A model generated the notes under the pieces. It did no database searches. It saw nothing but the letters and a program-made list of their open reading frames with translations, and had not been told where the DNA came from. Positions 16,798 through 23,609 of a DNA stretch of 37,701 nucleotides are shown here, piece by piece; positions within the stretch are counted from its first letter, which is position 1; the number at the start of each line of letters is the position of its first letter. The DNA lies in the IMG/VR virus record IMGVR_UViG_3300011253_001008, positions 1-37,701 of that record, one strand, 5' to 3'. A program made the translations under genes and the position numbers. The stretch is from a virus.

Positions 16798-17591
16798 GCC
16801 GCCAGGACCACCACCGCGCGGCGGTGAGAATAGCGCAAGAGGTGCTGGCCAAGGCGGCCGGATACCGCGGGGCCATTGATGGTCTGGTGGGCGCTCAATC
16901 CCTGGCCGCGGCGGCCCGTTTGGATCTGCGCCAAGCCTCTATTTTCCCGCCAATCCGCCGGGTGATTGCGGGCGCGCAATTGGCGCTGGCGGGCGCGGGC
17001 CACAACCCAGGCCCAATTGATGGCTTTATGGGCCAGCAAACCGAAGCGGCCGCGGCCGCCTATCTTGGCCCGGCCTGGGCGCGGGCGGATGATCTGCCCG
17101 GCCCCCGATCCATTGCTTATCCCTACGGCACCGAGAGATCGGTGGCGCAACGCTTTGGCCTGCCTGGCAACCGGCACTGCACCGCCGGCCGGGTTAAGGT
17201 GCCTTGGCAGATGTTTGCCGCTTGGGATACCGCGGCGCGGATCCCCGAGATCCGTTGCCATGCCGCCTTGGCCCCATCCCTGCGCCGGATCCTTGAGCAA
17301 GTGGCGGATGAGCATAACCCGCGTGAGATCCGCGATCTGGGCCTGCACCTCTATGGCGGGTGTTATAACAAGCGCCGCAAGCGCGGCGGCGGGGCCTGGT
17401 CTATGCATTCCTTTGGGATTGCCCTGGATTGGGATCCGTTGCGCAACCGCCTGCGCTGGGATGGGGGCCGCGCCCGCCTGGCCAAGCCCGATGCCGCCCG
17501 GTTCTGGGCCGCTTGGGAGAAAGAGGGCTGGACCAGCCTGGGCCGCGCCCGCGATTTTGACTGGATGCACGTCCAGGCGGTGGGCATTTGA
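16794..17591 (+). CDS. Endolysin, M15-type peptidase with peptidoglycan-binding repeats
   Basis: This 265-residue enzyme should cut peptide bonds in host peptidoglycan at the end of infection. The C-terminal domain has the M15 (VanY/L-Ala-D-Glu peptidase) zinc motif: H205 in SMHSFGIALDWD, D212 and D214 in the same run, and H259 in DFDWMHVQ. The N-terminal 95 residues hold two peptidoglycan-binding-like repeats (GYRGAIDGLVGAQSLAAAAR and HNPGPIDGFMGQQTEAAAAA). The modular order of binding domain first and catalytic domain last fits Gram-negative phage endolysins. There is no signal peptide, so release depends on the holin. Confidence 0.92.
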   Translation: MSRQDHHRAAVRIAQEVLAKAAGYRGAIDGLVGAQSLAAAARLDLRQASIFPPIRRVIAGAQLALAGAGHNPGPIDGFMGQQTEAAAAAYLGPAWARADDLPGPRSIAYPYGTERSVAQRFGLPGNRHCTAGRVKVPWQMFAAWDTAARIPEIRCHAALAPSLRRILEQVADEHNPREIRDLGLHLYGGCYNKRRKRGGGAWSMHSFGIALDWDPLRNRLRWDGGRARLAKPDAARFWAAWEKEGWTSLGRARDFDWMHVQAVGI

Positions 17592-17971
17592 TGCGCGGCG
17601 TGATCCTGACCTGGTGCGCGCTTTCCGTCCTGGCCATGCTGGCCGGATGTAGCCCGGCGGCCAAGCTGGCGGCCCAGGCCGTGAGCGGCGGCGCGCCCGA
17701 TGTGGCCGCCAATGTGGTGGTGGGCAAAGAGGCCAGCCAGACCCTTGGCCAAACCATTAACCGCCGCCCCCAAGCCCGCGACATTGCCGCGCAAACCGTG
17801 CGCCAATCGGCCGATCAAAACCGCGTGGCCGCGGATCGGGTGGAGAGTGTTGTGGTTAATGAGGGGCCAAGCCTCTGGATGATGATTTTGGTGGCCTTGC
17901 TGGTGCCCAGCCCCGTGCAATGGGCGCAGGGCTTTGCGGTGCGCCTTTGGAAACGATTGGGATTTATCTGA
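17591..17971 (+). CDS. Lipoprotein, candidate unimolecular spanin
   Basis: This 126-residue protein has a lipoprotein signal with lipobox LAGC (Cys20) at the N-terminus and one C-terminal transmembrane helix (LWMMILVALLVP region, residues about 95-112). In between is a soluble Ala/Gln/Arg-rich helix. An N-terminal outer-membrane lipid anchor plus a C-terminal inner-membrane helix is the layout of u-spanins such as T1 gp11, which fuse the two membranes in the last lysis step. It follows the endolysin with a TGATG overlap. No separate Rz/Rz1 pair is seen. The function is inferred from topology and position. Confidence 0.65.
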   Translation: MRGVILTWCALSVLAMLAGCSPAAKLAAQAVSGGAPDVAANVVVGKEASQTLGQTINRRPQARDIAAQTVRQSADQNRVAADRVESVVVNEGPSLWMMILVALLVPSPVQWAQGFAVRLWKRLGFI

Positions 17972-19215
17972 TGTTGACGGACAAACAGCGAGAAACCCTG
18001 CGCTTGCACAATGATGAGGGCTTGAGTTTTGCCGAGATCGCCAAGCGCCTGGGCGTTGCAAAACAGACAATTTCACAGCGTTACAAGGTGGCCACCCAAA
18101 AGCTGGCCGACAAAAAGGCCAGCCTGGATCCCGGGGTGCATAAAACCCTGGCGGGCCTGGGCATGGGCGATATGGCGGGCCAGCATTCGGGCTGGGTGCA
18201 TAAGGAAAACCCAGATACTGGGGAATGGGCCAGCGTCTATTATTTCCTTGGTAAAGACGGTGCGCCCAATGAGGTGGATCTTGAGGAAATGGTGGGCCGG
18301 GCCATCGCCCGCGCCACTGAGGGGATCCAGGCCCCGCCCAATCCCCTTTCCCCCGCTGGCCTCGGGGATCACTTGCTGGTGGTTGATATTGCGGATCTGC
18401 ACATTGGCAAGCTTTGCGTCAAATCAGAAACCGGCTTTCACTATGACCGGGCCGAGGCCCTGCGCCGCGGCCGCCACGGCTTGCGCGCGCTTTTGACCCG
18501 TGCCCAGGTGATCGGGGTGGCGCACATCCTCTTTGTGATCGGCAATGATGTTGTGCATATCGACAACCCCCGCGGCGAAACCACCTCAGGCACCCCTCAG
18601 GATACCGATGGCACCCAGGCGGTTATGTTTGATGATGCCCTGGCGTTCTACACCGCTTGCATTGAGGAATGCCGCGCGGTGGCCCCGGTGTCCATTCTCT
18701 ATTGCCCCTCAAATCACGATTGGTTCACCGGGTTCACTTTGGCCCGAGCCTTGCGCGCGATCTATGCGGATGCCGATGGGGTGGAGGCCAGTGAATATGC
18801 CACCAGCCATAGGCACCGCAAATACTTTGCATTTGAGCGCAACTTGATCGGTTTCACCCACCACGATGGTGCAAAGGAAAAGGATCTGCCCGATCTCATG
18901 GCGCTGGAATGTATTGGGCACCTGGACAAGCGCCCGCGGCGCTATTGGTATCTGCACCATATGCATCACAAGATCCGCAAGCGCGGCCGCGCCTCTGAGC
19001 GCCGCCAGGTGGAAAAGGATCACATTGGGTTTACGGTGATCCAGGGCAAGGCCGGTTTGACCGAAACCACCGCCCCCGAGATTGAGGTGGTGCGATCCCC
19101 CAGCCCACCCGATGGCTGGCATGATCGTAATGGCTACGTGAACGCCCAGGCGGTGGAGTGTTTCTTGCACCACCCGGCCGATGGCCAGGTGGCCCGCTTT
19201 ACCGAGTGGTTTTGA
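17971..19215 (+). CDS. HTH-fused metallophosphatase
   Basis: This 414-residue protein starts at the ATG in a TGATG overlap with the spanin gene. Residues about 1-50 hold a sigma-like helix-turn-helix (GLSFAEIAKRLGVAKQTISQ). The rest is a calcineurin-type metallophosphoesterase: DIADLHIG (D-x-H), GNDVVH, PSNHDW (the N-H-D motif), FTHHDGAK and LHHMHH supply the usual metal ligands. Phage members of this family are annotated as DNA or RNA phosphoesterases of unknown substrate. Placement next to SSB and a nucleotide kinase suggests work on nucleic acid. The DNA-binding domain is an unusual addition. Confidence 0.8.
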   Translation: MLTDKQRETLRLHNDEGLSFAEIAKRLGVAKQTISQRYKVATQKLADKKASLDPGVHKTLAGLGMGDMAGQHSGWVHKENPDTGEWASVYYFLGKDGAPNEVDLEEMVGRAIARATEGIQAPPNPLSPAGLGDHLLVVDIADLHIGKLCVKSETGFHYDRAEALRRGRHGLRALLTRAQVIGVAHILFVIGNDVVHIDNPRGETTSGTPQDTDGTQAVMFDDALAFYTACIEECRAVAPVSILYCPSNHDWFTGFTLARALRAIYADADGVEASEYATSHRHRKYFAFERNLIGFTHHDGAKEKDLPDLMALECIGHLDKRPRRYWYLHHMHHKIRKRGRASERRQVEKDHIGFTVIQGKAGLTETTAPEIEVVRSPSPPDGWHDRNGYVNAQAVECFLHHPADGQVARFTEWF

Positions 19216-19451
19216 TGCCCGGCCAGGCGCGGCTCTGGTCCGCATTTGAGGCCCTGGCCAACGTGGCCTTTGGGCTGGGTGTGGCCTTCTGCGCCAATCT
19301 TATCATTTTGCCCGCCTTTGGCCTGCCCGTTGATCTGGGCCAGGCGGCGGGGATTTCTGCGGCTTTCACGGCCGTTTCATTGGCGCGCTCTTATGTGCTG
19401 CGCCGGATCTTTAACGCGATTGAGCGGAGAAAATATGTCGAGTGTGAATAA
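19215..19451 (+). CDS. Small membrane protein (DUF7220-like)
   Basis: This 78-residue protein has two transmembrane helices ([20 protein letters not shown] and [18 protein letters not shown]) and the ending [12 protein letters not shown], which matches a small phage membrane family that I know as DUF7220. It overlaps the metallophosphatase stop (TGATG) and runs 17 bases into the SSB gene. The role is unknown. Confidence 0.7.
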   Translation: MPGQARLWSAFEALANVAFGLGVAFCANLIILPAFGLPVDLGQAAGISAAFTAVSLARSYVLRRIFNAIERRKYVECE

Positions 19452-19896
19452 AGTCATTTTGGTGGGTAACCTGGGGCGGGATCCTGAGGTGCGCACCTTT
19501 TCCAATGGCGGCCGGGTGGTCAATTTGCGGATTGCCACATCCCAAAAGTGGCGGGATCGCAACAGCGGAGAAACCCGGGAACGCACGGAATGGCATAGCG
19601 TGGCGATCTTTGCCGATAAGCTGGGCGAACTGGCGGAAAAGTATTTGCGCAAAGGATCCAAGGTCTACCTTGAGGGCGCACTGGAAACCCGCAAGTGGCA
19701 AGATCAATCGGGCAATGACCGTTATAGCACCGAGGTGGTGTTGCGACCCTATAGCGGCCAGATTGTGTTTCTGGATCGCAACCCGCAAGGCGGCCAGGAT
19801 GGCGGCCAAAGCGGCGGATCTGGTGGTGGCCAGGGCGGTGGATATGATGGCGGATCTGGCGGCGGCGGTGATCTGGATGATGAGATCCCGTTTTGA
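19435..19896 (+). CDS. ssb: Single-stranded DNA-binding protein
   Basis: This 153-residue SSB coats single-stranded DNA during replication. Residues about 1-112 are an OB fold ([51 protein letters not shown]). A Gly/Gln-rich linker follows, then the acidic tip DLDDEIPF that binds partner proteins. The ATG at 19435 has GGAG upstream. It lies far from the primase and helicase, on the other side of the attP candidate, so in a prophage it would be near one end. Confidence 0.95.
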   Translation: MSSVNKVILVGNLGRDPEVRTFSNGGRVVNLRIATSQKWRDRNSGETRERTEWHSVAIFADKLGELAEKYLRKGSKVYLEGALETRKWQDQSGNDRYSTEVVLRPYSGQIVFLDRNPQGGQDGGQSGGSGGGQGGGYDGGSGGGGDLDDEIPF

Positions 19897-20405
19897 TGGC
19901 GCGGATCCCCGGCCTTGAGGGCGCGCGCCCGCAACTCTTGGTGATCGGCCATGGGCGGCACGGCAAAGACACCGCGGCCGAGATCCTGGCGGATCTCTGC
20001 GGTTTGCGCTTTGTCTCAAGTTCTGAGTTTGCCGCTCAAAAGGCGGTGTTTCCGCTTGTCTCGGATCTTTATGAGGATTGGCGCGCCGCCTATGCGGATC
20101 GCCATGCCCACCGGGAACTTTGGTATCACGCAATCCGCGCTTACAATCTGCGCCCTGGGCCAAGCCTGGCCGAGCAGATCTTGGCGGGCCATGAGATTTA
20201 CACCGGCATGAGATCGCGGGCCGAGTTTGAGCAATCCCGCAAGATCTTTAACCGGGTGATCTGGATTGACCGCTCGGAGAAAGAGCCGCCCGAGCCTGAG
20301 GGATCTATGGAGTTGTGCGCCGCGGATGCCGATTGGGTGGTGGATAACAACGGATGTTTGACCTACCTGCGCGGCCAGATCCTTGAGGGGCTTGAGCGCC
20401 CCTAA
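19896..20405 (+). CDS. Deoxynucleoside monophosphate kinase-like protein
   Basis: This 169-residue P-loop protein has a Walker A GHGRHGKDT (residues about 18-26), the G-x4-GKDT form seen in phage dNMP kinases and adenylate-kinase-like proteins. The segments YTGMRSRAEFEQSRK and IWIDRSEK match the usual 'tGmR...E' and 'i.i.r' strands of that family. It would make dNDPs for phage DNA synthesis. The start overlaps the SSB stop (TGATG). It is the last gene before the attP region. Confidence 0.75.
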   Translation: MARIPGLEGARPQLLVIGHGRHGKDTAAEILADLCGLRFVSSSEFAAQKAVFPLVSDLYEDWRAAYADRHAHRELWYHAIRAYNLRPGPSLAEQILAGHEIYTGMRSRAEFEQSRKIFNRVIWIDRSEKEPPEPEGSMELCAADADWVVDNNGCLTYLRGQILEGLERP

Positions 20406-20427
20406 AAAGAACGGGACGGGAACGAAA

Positions 20428-20443
20428 TGCACCGATTTTGCAC
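20428..20443 (+). repeat. Left arm-type direct repeat
   Basis: TGCACCGATTTTGCAC is identical to 20682-20697. GCAC units recur 11 bp apart inside it, and a third (GCACG) follows at 20449, so sites fall on nearly the same helix face. This is the pattern expected for integrase N-terminal arm-binding sites. Confidence 0.65.
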
Positions 20444-20460
20444 ACAATGCACGTTTTTTT

Positions 20461-20490
20461 CCGGTAAATGCCGGTGAAATCCGGTGAAAA
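20461..20490 (+). repeat. Three 10-bp tandem repeats
   Basis: CCGGTAAATG, CCGGTGAAAT and CCGGTGAAAA lie head to tail, one helical turn each. Such phased short repeats in an attP arm are typical of excisionase binding. Confidence 0.6.
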
Positions 20491-20510
20491 CGTGGGAAAT
20501 CAAAGACTTA

Positions 20511-20538
20511 GGTTTTTTCGCATAATGTGGAAAAAACC
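20511..20538. terminator. A/T-rich inverted repeat, possible bidirectional terminator
   Basis: GGTTTTTTC (20511-20519) and GAAAAAACC (20530-20538) are perfect 9-bp arms around a 10-base loop. The T-run on either strand could end transcription arriving from the SSB/kinase operon. Confidence 0.45.
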
Positions 20539-20540
20539 CC

Positions 20541-20570
20541 TTGTAAATACAGGGGCTTACAAGGCATATG
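20541..20570 (+). promoter_or_regulatory. Candidate promoter reading into the tRNA-Ser half
   Basis: TTGTAA (20541-20546) and CATATG (20565-20570) are 18 bases apart, and the tRNA 5' end begins seven bases after the -10. Integration at the tRNA would join the host 3' half to this phage-borne 5' half, so the phage would need to supply a promoter. The same bases include the inverted repeat CCTTGTAA/TTACAAGG (20539-20564). Confidence 0.45.
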
Positions 20571-20577
20571 TGGCGGC

Positions 20578-20619
20578 GGAGATGTGGCCGAGTGGTCGAA
20601 GGCGCTCCCCTGCTAAGGG
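20578..20619 (+). other. 5' half of a tRNA-Ser(GCU) gene (attP core)
   Basis: The 42 bases read as acceptor strand GGAGATG, T8-G9, a D-arm GCCGAGTGGTCGAAGGC, the 5' anticodon stem CTCCC, the loop CTGCTAA (anticodon GCT) and GGG of the 3' stem. After that the match stops: the stem is not completed (GGGCC rather than GGGAG) and no variable arm or T-arm follows. It is therefore not a functional tRNA but an identity segment for site-specific recombination in the anticodon region. Confidence 0.85.
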
Positions 20620-20681
20620 CCGAGGAAAAGCCCGCTTTATCCAATCCATTCAATAGCTTATACCGCTTTCGCCAAGTGGGT

Positions 20682-20697
20682 TGCACCGATTTTGCAC
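20682..20697 (+). repeat. Right arm-type direct repeat
   Basis: This is the second exact copy of TGCACCGATTTTGCAC, 62 bases past the tRNA segment, again with GCACC units 11 bp apart. With the left copy it brackets the core. Confidence 0.65.
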
Positions 20698-20701
20698 CAG
20701 C

Positions 20702-20707
20702 TTGACA
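20702..20707 (+). promoter_or_regulatory. Consensus -35 element before the attP-side operon
   Basis: TTGACA is a perfect -35 hexamer 68 bases upstream of the first operon gene. No good -10 lies 16-18 bases downstream (CGCTGT), so the promoter may be weak or activated. The operator-like palindrome follows at 20737. Confidence 0.45.
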
Positions 20708-20736
20708 GGCGGTGGTTTTTTGTGCGCTGTGCAAAG

Positions 20737-20750
20737 CACGTTTAAATGTG
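20737..20750. promoter_or_regulatory. Operator-like palindrome before 20770
   Basis: CACGTTTAAATGTG, flanked by G and C, matches the 14-bp palindromes of the immunity region and lies 20 bases before the first gene of the attP-side operon. Repressor binding here would silence that operon in the prophage. Confidence 0.6.
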
Positions 20751-20769
20751 CTGCGCGAAAGGATGCCAC

Positions 20770-21042
20770 ATGCCTCTAGTCGAAACGGAATTTACCGCCA
20801 CCGCCCAAACCGGAACGCTTTCCGAATTTGGATCCATGAGCCTGGTGGAAAACCTGGCCAGTGCGGCCCTGGATGATGGCCGCACGGTTGAGATTTATCG
20901 AAGTTACAACACCGGGATGAGTTTTGAATTGCGCATTGAGGGTGAGGGTCGCACCATGAAAATCCCGCTCAAGCCGCTCTTGGAAAACGCCGTGGCGGTG
21001 TTTGCTGAAATGACCGCACCAGAGAAAGGCGGTGCGGCATGA
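20770..21042 (+). CDS. Unknown 90-residue protein, first gene of attP-side operon
   Basis: The protein is acidic and beta-rich, with LVENLASAALDDGRTVEIYR and RTMKIPLKPLLENAVAVFAE. I do not recognise it. AAAGGA lies six bases before the ATG at 20770. It overlaps the next gene by four bases (ATGA). The gene sits next to attP and so would be at one end of a prophage, a common place for cargo or exclusion genes. Confidence 0.7.
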   Translation: MPLVETEFTATAQTGTLSEFGSMSLVENLASAALDDGRTVEIYRSYNTGMSFELRIEGEGRTMKIPLKPLLENAVAVFAEMTAPEKGGAA

Positions 21043-21752
21043 GCGATGTAATCACTGTGATTGTCTACGGCCCAGCCGGTTGCGGTAAAACCACAAATGC
21101 CGAAGCCCTGCGCGCCAAATATGGGTGCGCCAAGGTGGTGGACGGGTTTTATCCGATGATCCCCAGCGCCACCTCTTTCCTCACCGATGGCGGCGATTAC
21201 CTCAACATTCACGCATTGCGCGGGGCTTTGATCCTCACCAATATGGATCCCGATGCCTTGGCCCCCTGGGCGCTCAAGCTTCACGCCATCGCCATCCCCT
21301 TTGCCTCTGCCATGCGGGGCCTGGATGATGCCCGCACCGCGCCCGAGGCAAAGCCCGCCTATCCAGCAAAAACCCTGGGCGAAATGCGCACCCTGCATTT
21401 GCAAAATGTAGTGGAAAACCGTGACGGGTTCCCGCGGCCAACTCTGCAAGATTTGCTGGATGAGTTGAGCGAAACCGCCCAGGAAACCACCAGCAAGGAT
21501 TGGTGGCCCGAGCAATCTTTAACCCTGCAATTGCTGGTGTGGCAAATCCAAGATCGCTTTGGCTATGGCGATAGTCATTTGCTGGATGTGTTTAACCGAG
21601 GCCGCAAAGCCGCCCCGGCCGATCCCATGCCATTGGATCCCCCGCCGGATGATCCGGCCCGCGATGCGGTTTTGGCGCGCCTGTCTTATCAAATGGATGA
21701 GTTTGCCGCCCGCCTGGATGCCCTTGAGAAAAGTGAGGCTTGCGCATGGTGA
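21039..21752 (+). CDS. P-loop NTPase of unknown role
   Basis: This 237-residue protein opens with strand VITVIVYGPAGCGKTT, a classic Walker A (residues about 10-17), followed by a short kinase-like core with LRGALILTNMDPDAL near residue 65, a possible Walker B position without the usual double acid. After about residue 85 the sequence is not kinase-like. It contains WWPEQSLTLQLLVWQIQDRF and ends in a short coiled coil (LSYQMDEFAARLDALEKSE). It may be a nucleotide kinase, an ATP-dependent switch or a defence-related ATPase. Nothing in the sequence decides between them. Confidence 0.75.
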   Translation: MSDVITVIVYGPAGCGKTTNAEALRAKYGCAKVVDGFYPMIPSATSFLTDGGDYLNIHALRGALILTNMDPDALAPWALKLHAIAIPFASAMRGLDDARTAPEAKPAYPAKTLGEMRTLHLQNVVENRDGFPRPTLQDLLDELSETAQETTSKDWWPEQSLTLQLLVWQIQDRFGYGDSHLLDVFNRGRKAAPADPMPLDPPPDDPARDAVLARLSYQMDEFAARLDALEKSEACAW

Positions 21753-22048
21753 ATGTTGCCCGGCTGATCGCCCCCGCTTTCGCCCTTGGCCTCTTGGCCA
21801 GCCCCGCCGCCGCCGCCAATTGCGGATCCACCTTGGACGTGTTTGCGGGCTTGGTTGCCAAATACAATGAGGCCCCGCGGGTGCAAGGTTTGACCGCCGG
21901 GGAAAACTGGATGCAAGTTTGGCTCAACCCCGTGACCGGATCTTGGACGGTGACCCTCACCGATGCCCGGGGCAAAACCTGCCTTTTGGCGGCCGGGAAA
22001 GGCGGGCTTGAGTTTCCACCCGCGGAACCTGAGGGGGTGGACGGATGA
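21746..22048 (+). CDS. Secreted (periplasmic) small protein
   Basis: This 100-residue protein begins with a signal peptide (MVNVARLIAPAFALGLLASP, cleavage likely after AAA) and continues with two conserved Cys, in NCGSTLDV and KTCLLAAG, which could form a disulfide. The motif WMQVWLNPVTGSWTVTLTD resembles small alphaproteobacterial phage-associated periplasmic proteins that I have no name for. Export to the periplasm from a prophage-end operon fits superinfection exclusion or envelope alteration, but this is inference. It overlaps its upstream neighbour by seven bases and the next gene by four. Confidence 0.7.
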   Translation: MVNVARLIAPAFALGLLASPAAAANCGSTLDVFAGLVAKYNEAPRVQGLTAGENWMQVWLNPVTGSWTVTLTDARGKTCLLAAGKGGLEFPPAEPEGVDG

Positions 22049-22767
22049 GCGCCCCCGAAATCACCACCGAGCAGCTTTGGAATGTGAAAACACCCCCGGG
22101 CATAGAGGCCATTGAGGCGGCCCTGGATGTTTATGATGCCCTTGAGGCGCTCAATGCGGTGCTGGATGCGGCGGGCACATTTGAGGCAATTGGCCCCTTA
22201 CGGCGGCCCTGGGCGTTCCGCCGCGCGCTGGAAACGGATCCGGCGATTGGGGCGGCCTGGGCTGAATTGGAGGCCCGCGCCCTTGAGGCGCGCCGGATCG
22301 GTTTGACCAAGGTGGGCGGCTGGCTTGCCCCGCCTGAATTTGACGCCGCCGGGCATATGCTCTTTGAAATGGCCGCCCCGATCACCCGCCAGCAAGTGGC
22401 CGCCCGAGAAAAAGGCGGCCCCATTGAAATGCTGGATCACGCCGCTGGCTTGGGCATGGTGGCCAAATATGGCGGCCGGATCCTGCACTGGTGCGATGAT
22501 GCCGAGGCCGGGGCCGCGGCGCTCAATGCTTATATGGATGCGCGCTTGCCGCCCCATGCTGAGGGCACCGGCTGGCACCTGGACGGGGAACGGCTCATGC
22601 CAAGTTCTGGCTTTGGCGAGATCTATGTGGGCTGGGGGCCAATGCGGCCGCGATTGTTTGCCCGCACCTTTGACGCCTGGATGGGCGCAAGCCCGCCCCC
22701 TGAGGCCCTGGCCCGTGTCACCGGCACCCGGCTGGCGGATGTGTTTACTGGGAAAGGCGGTGTTTGA
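22045..22767 (+). CDS. Unknown 240-residue protein
   Basis: I do not recognise this protein. The first 90 residues are acidic and helical (IEAIEAALDVYDALEALNAV). The middle contains MLDHAAGLGMVAKYGGRILHW, and the end has SGFGEIYVGWGPMRPRLF. It has no transmembrane segment or signal peptide. It is co-translated with both neighbours (ATGA upstream, TGATG downstream), so it should work with them. Confidence 0.7.
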   Translation: MSAPEITTEQLWNVKTPPGIEAIEAALDVYDALEALNAVLDAAGTFEAIGPLRRPWAFRRALETDPAIGAAWAELEARALEARRIGLTKVGGWLAPPEFDAAGHMLFEMAAPITRQQVAAREKGGPIEMLDHAAGLGMVAKYGGRILHWCDDAEAGAAALNAYMDARLPPHAEGTGWHLDGERLMPSSGFGEIYVGWGPMRPRLFARTFDAWMGASPPPEALARVTGTRLADVFTGKGGV

Positions 22768-23015
22768 TGAATTGCCCAGAACATTTAATTTTGGATCTGC
22801 GCTATCTGAGGATTTGGCACATTCAACGGGCTGATGTGCCGCGCCAGTATGTCACGCGGCGAGAAATTCTAAACCCTCTGAGGTATGAGATCATTTTGAA
22901 GGCACCAGGGAAATGGTGGTGCTGGAATGAAGATGCTTGGATGAACCGGGCCGCCTCTAACATCTGGTTCCGCCTATGGGGGTACCGGAAATACAAGCGA
23001 AAGGGCCGCAAATGA
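22767..23015 (+). CDS. Unknown small basic protein
   Basis: This 82-residue protein is Trp- and Arg-rich, with KAPGKWWCWNEDAWMNRAAS and the basic end GYRKYKRKGRK. I know no function for it. It starts in a TGATG overlap at 22767 and overlaps the next gene by four bases. The basic C-terminus could bind nucleic acid. Confidence 0.65.
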   Translation: MNCPEHLILDLRYLRIWHIQRADVPRQYVTRREILNPLRYEIILKAPGKWWCWNEDAWMNRAASNIWFRLWGYRKYKRKGRK

Positions 23016-23266
23016 GCAATATCACGCCAATCCGGCCCCGCTTGGCCACCCGCCAGATCTCGGGCTTTGTGCCCCCTGAGGGCTGGGTGCCTCTGGGCAC
23101 CGCGGATCTCACCGATCCCGAGGTGGAGGATTTCCTGGAAGGGATTGCCGCCGCTTATCGTGAGGATTTGAGCAGTTCTTTCCATGTCAAAGGGGCCGTG
23201 TTTGACACCCGCGCCTTTGCCGGGATCACCGTGATCCCCCGCGCCATTGAGGGGGTGATGCCGTGA
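23012..23266 (+). CDS. Unknown small protein
   Basis: This 84-residue protein has a polar N-terminus (MSNITPIRPRLATRQISGFV) and a central acidic helix (DPEVEDFLEGIAAAYRED). I do not recognise it. It is coupled to both neighbours by four-base overlaps (ATGA at its start, GTGA at its end). Confidence 0.65.
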   Translation: MSNITPIRPRLATRQISGFVPPEGWVPLGTADLTDPEVEDFLEGIAAAYREDLSSSFHVKGAVFDTRAFAGITVIPRAIEGVMP

Positions 23267-23493
23267 GCAATCCAGCCAGATCCCCCGAATTTAGCGCCCT
23301 GGAATTGGAGGCCATTGCTGGGTGCCTGAGAAACCAGGCGGCGCGGTTCCGCCGCTACGCCCAAGAGACCGCGCCAGGGGATGCCACACCTGCGGAATTG
23401 GCCGGTTATGAGATTATGGCCGTGGATCTCATGGCGCTGGCGGCAAAGGCGGATGGGCGGGATCTGCCCGGTGCAGCCCAAACGCGGCACTAA
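23263..23493 (+). CDS. Unknown small helical protein, last gene of attP-side operon
   Basis: This 76-residue, largely helical protein (LELEAIAGCLRNQAARFRRY, ELAGYEIMAVDLMALAAKAD) has a GTG start in a GTGA overlap, so it is translated with the gene before it. No family is recognised. The operon ends here, and a 116-base gap with lower GC precedes the next cassette. Confidence 0.65.
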   Translation: MSNPARSPEFSALELEAIAGCLRNQAARFRRYAQETAPGDATPAELAGYEIMAVDLMALAAKADGRDLPGAAQTRH

Positions 23494-23609
23494 TTTTCAA
23501 CGTGTCAACAATACCGGCACATTTTTCAACACCCTGTTTTCTATAGCGATAGGCCGAATTGATAACGCCATCGCAGAGGGCGGGGAAACAAAACAAAGGA
23601 CCGACTGAC
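23494..23609 (+). promoter_or_regulatory. Intergenic region before the small-gene cassette
   Basis: This AT-richer gap holds two copies of TTTTCAAC (23494-23501 and 23523-23530), a TATAGC -10-like element at 23542-23547 with a weak -35, and AAAGGA before the ATG at 23610. The direct repeats are candidate sites for the HTH protein encoded at the end of the cassette. Confidence 0.4.

Larger units (their letters stand above)
20406..20769. other. Phage attachment region (attP candidate)
   Basis: This 364-base non-coding stretch holds a partial tRNA-Ser gene (20578-20619) flanked by two identical 16-bp sites TGCACCGATTTTGCAC (20428-20443 and 20682-20697). It also has three 10-bp direct repeats (CCGGTAAATG, CCGGTGAAAT, CCGGTGAAAA at 20461-20490) and two perfect inverted repeats. 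The layout of a core inside a tRNA with arm-type and possibly Xis-type sites on both sides is that of an attP for a tyrosine recombinase. The integrase is 8.7 kb away at 29319-30431, which is unusual. Confidence 0.75.

Noticed and set aside
20520-20533. A sixth operator copy at GCATAATGTGG
   Set aside because: Only the right half fits (ATAATGTG); the left half lacks CACA, and it is explained by the inverted repeat 20511-20538.
20578-20660. A complete tRNA-Ser gene
   Set aside because: The 3' anticodon stem, variable arm, T-arm and acceptor 3' strand are missing after 20619.
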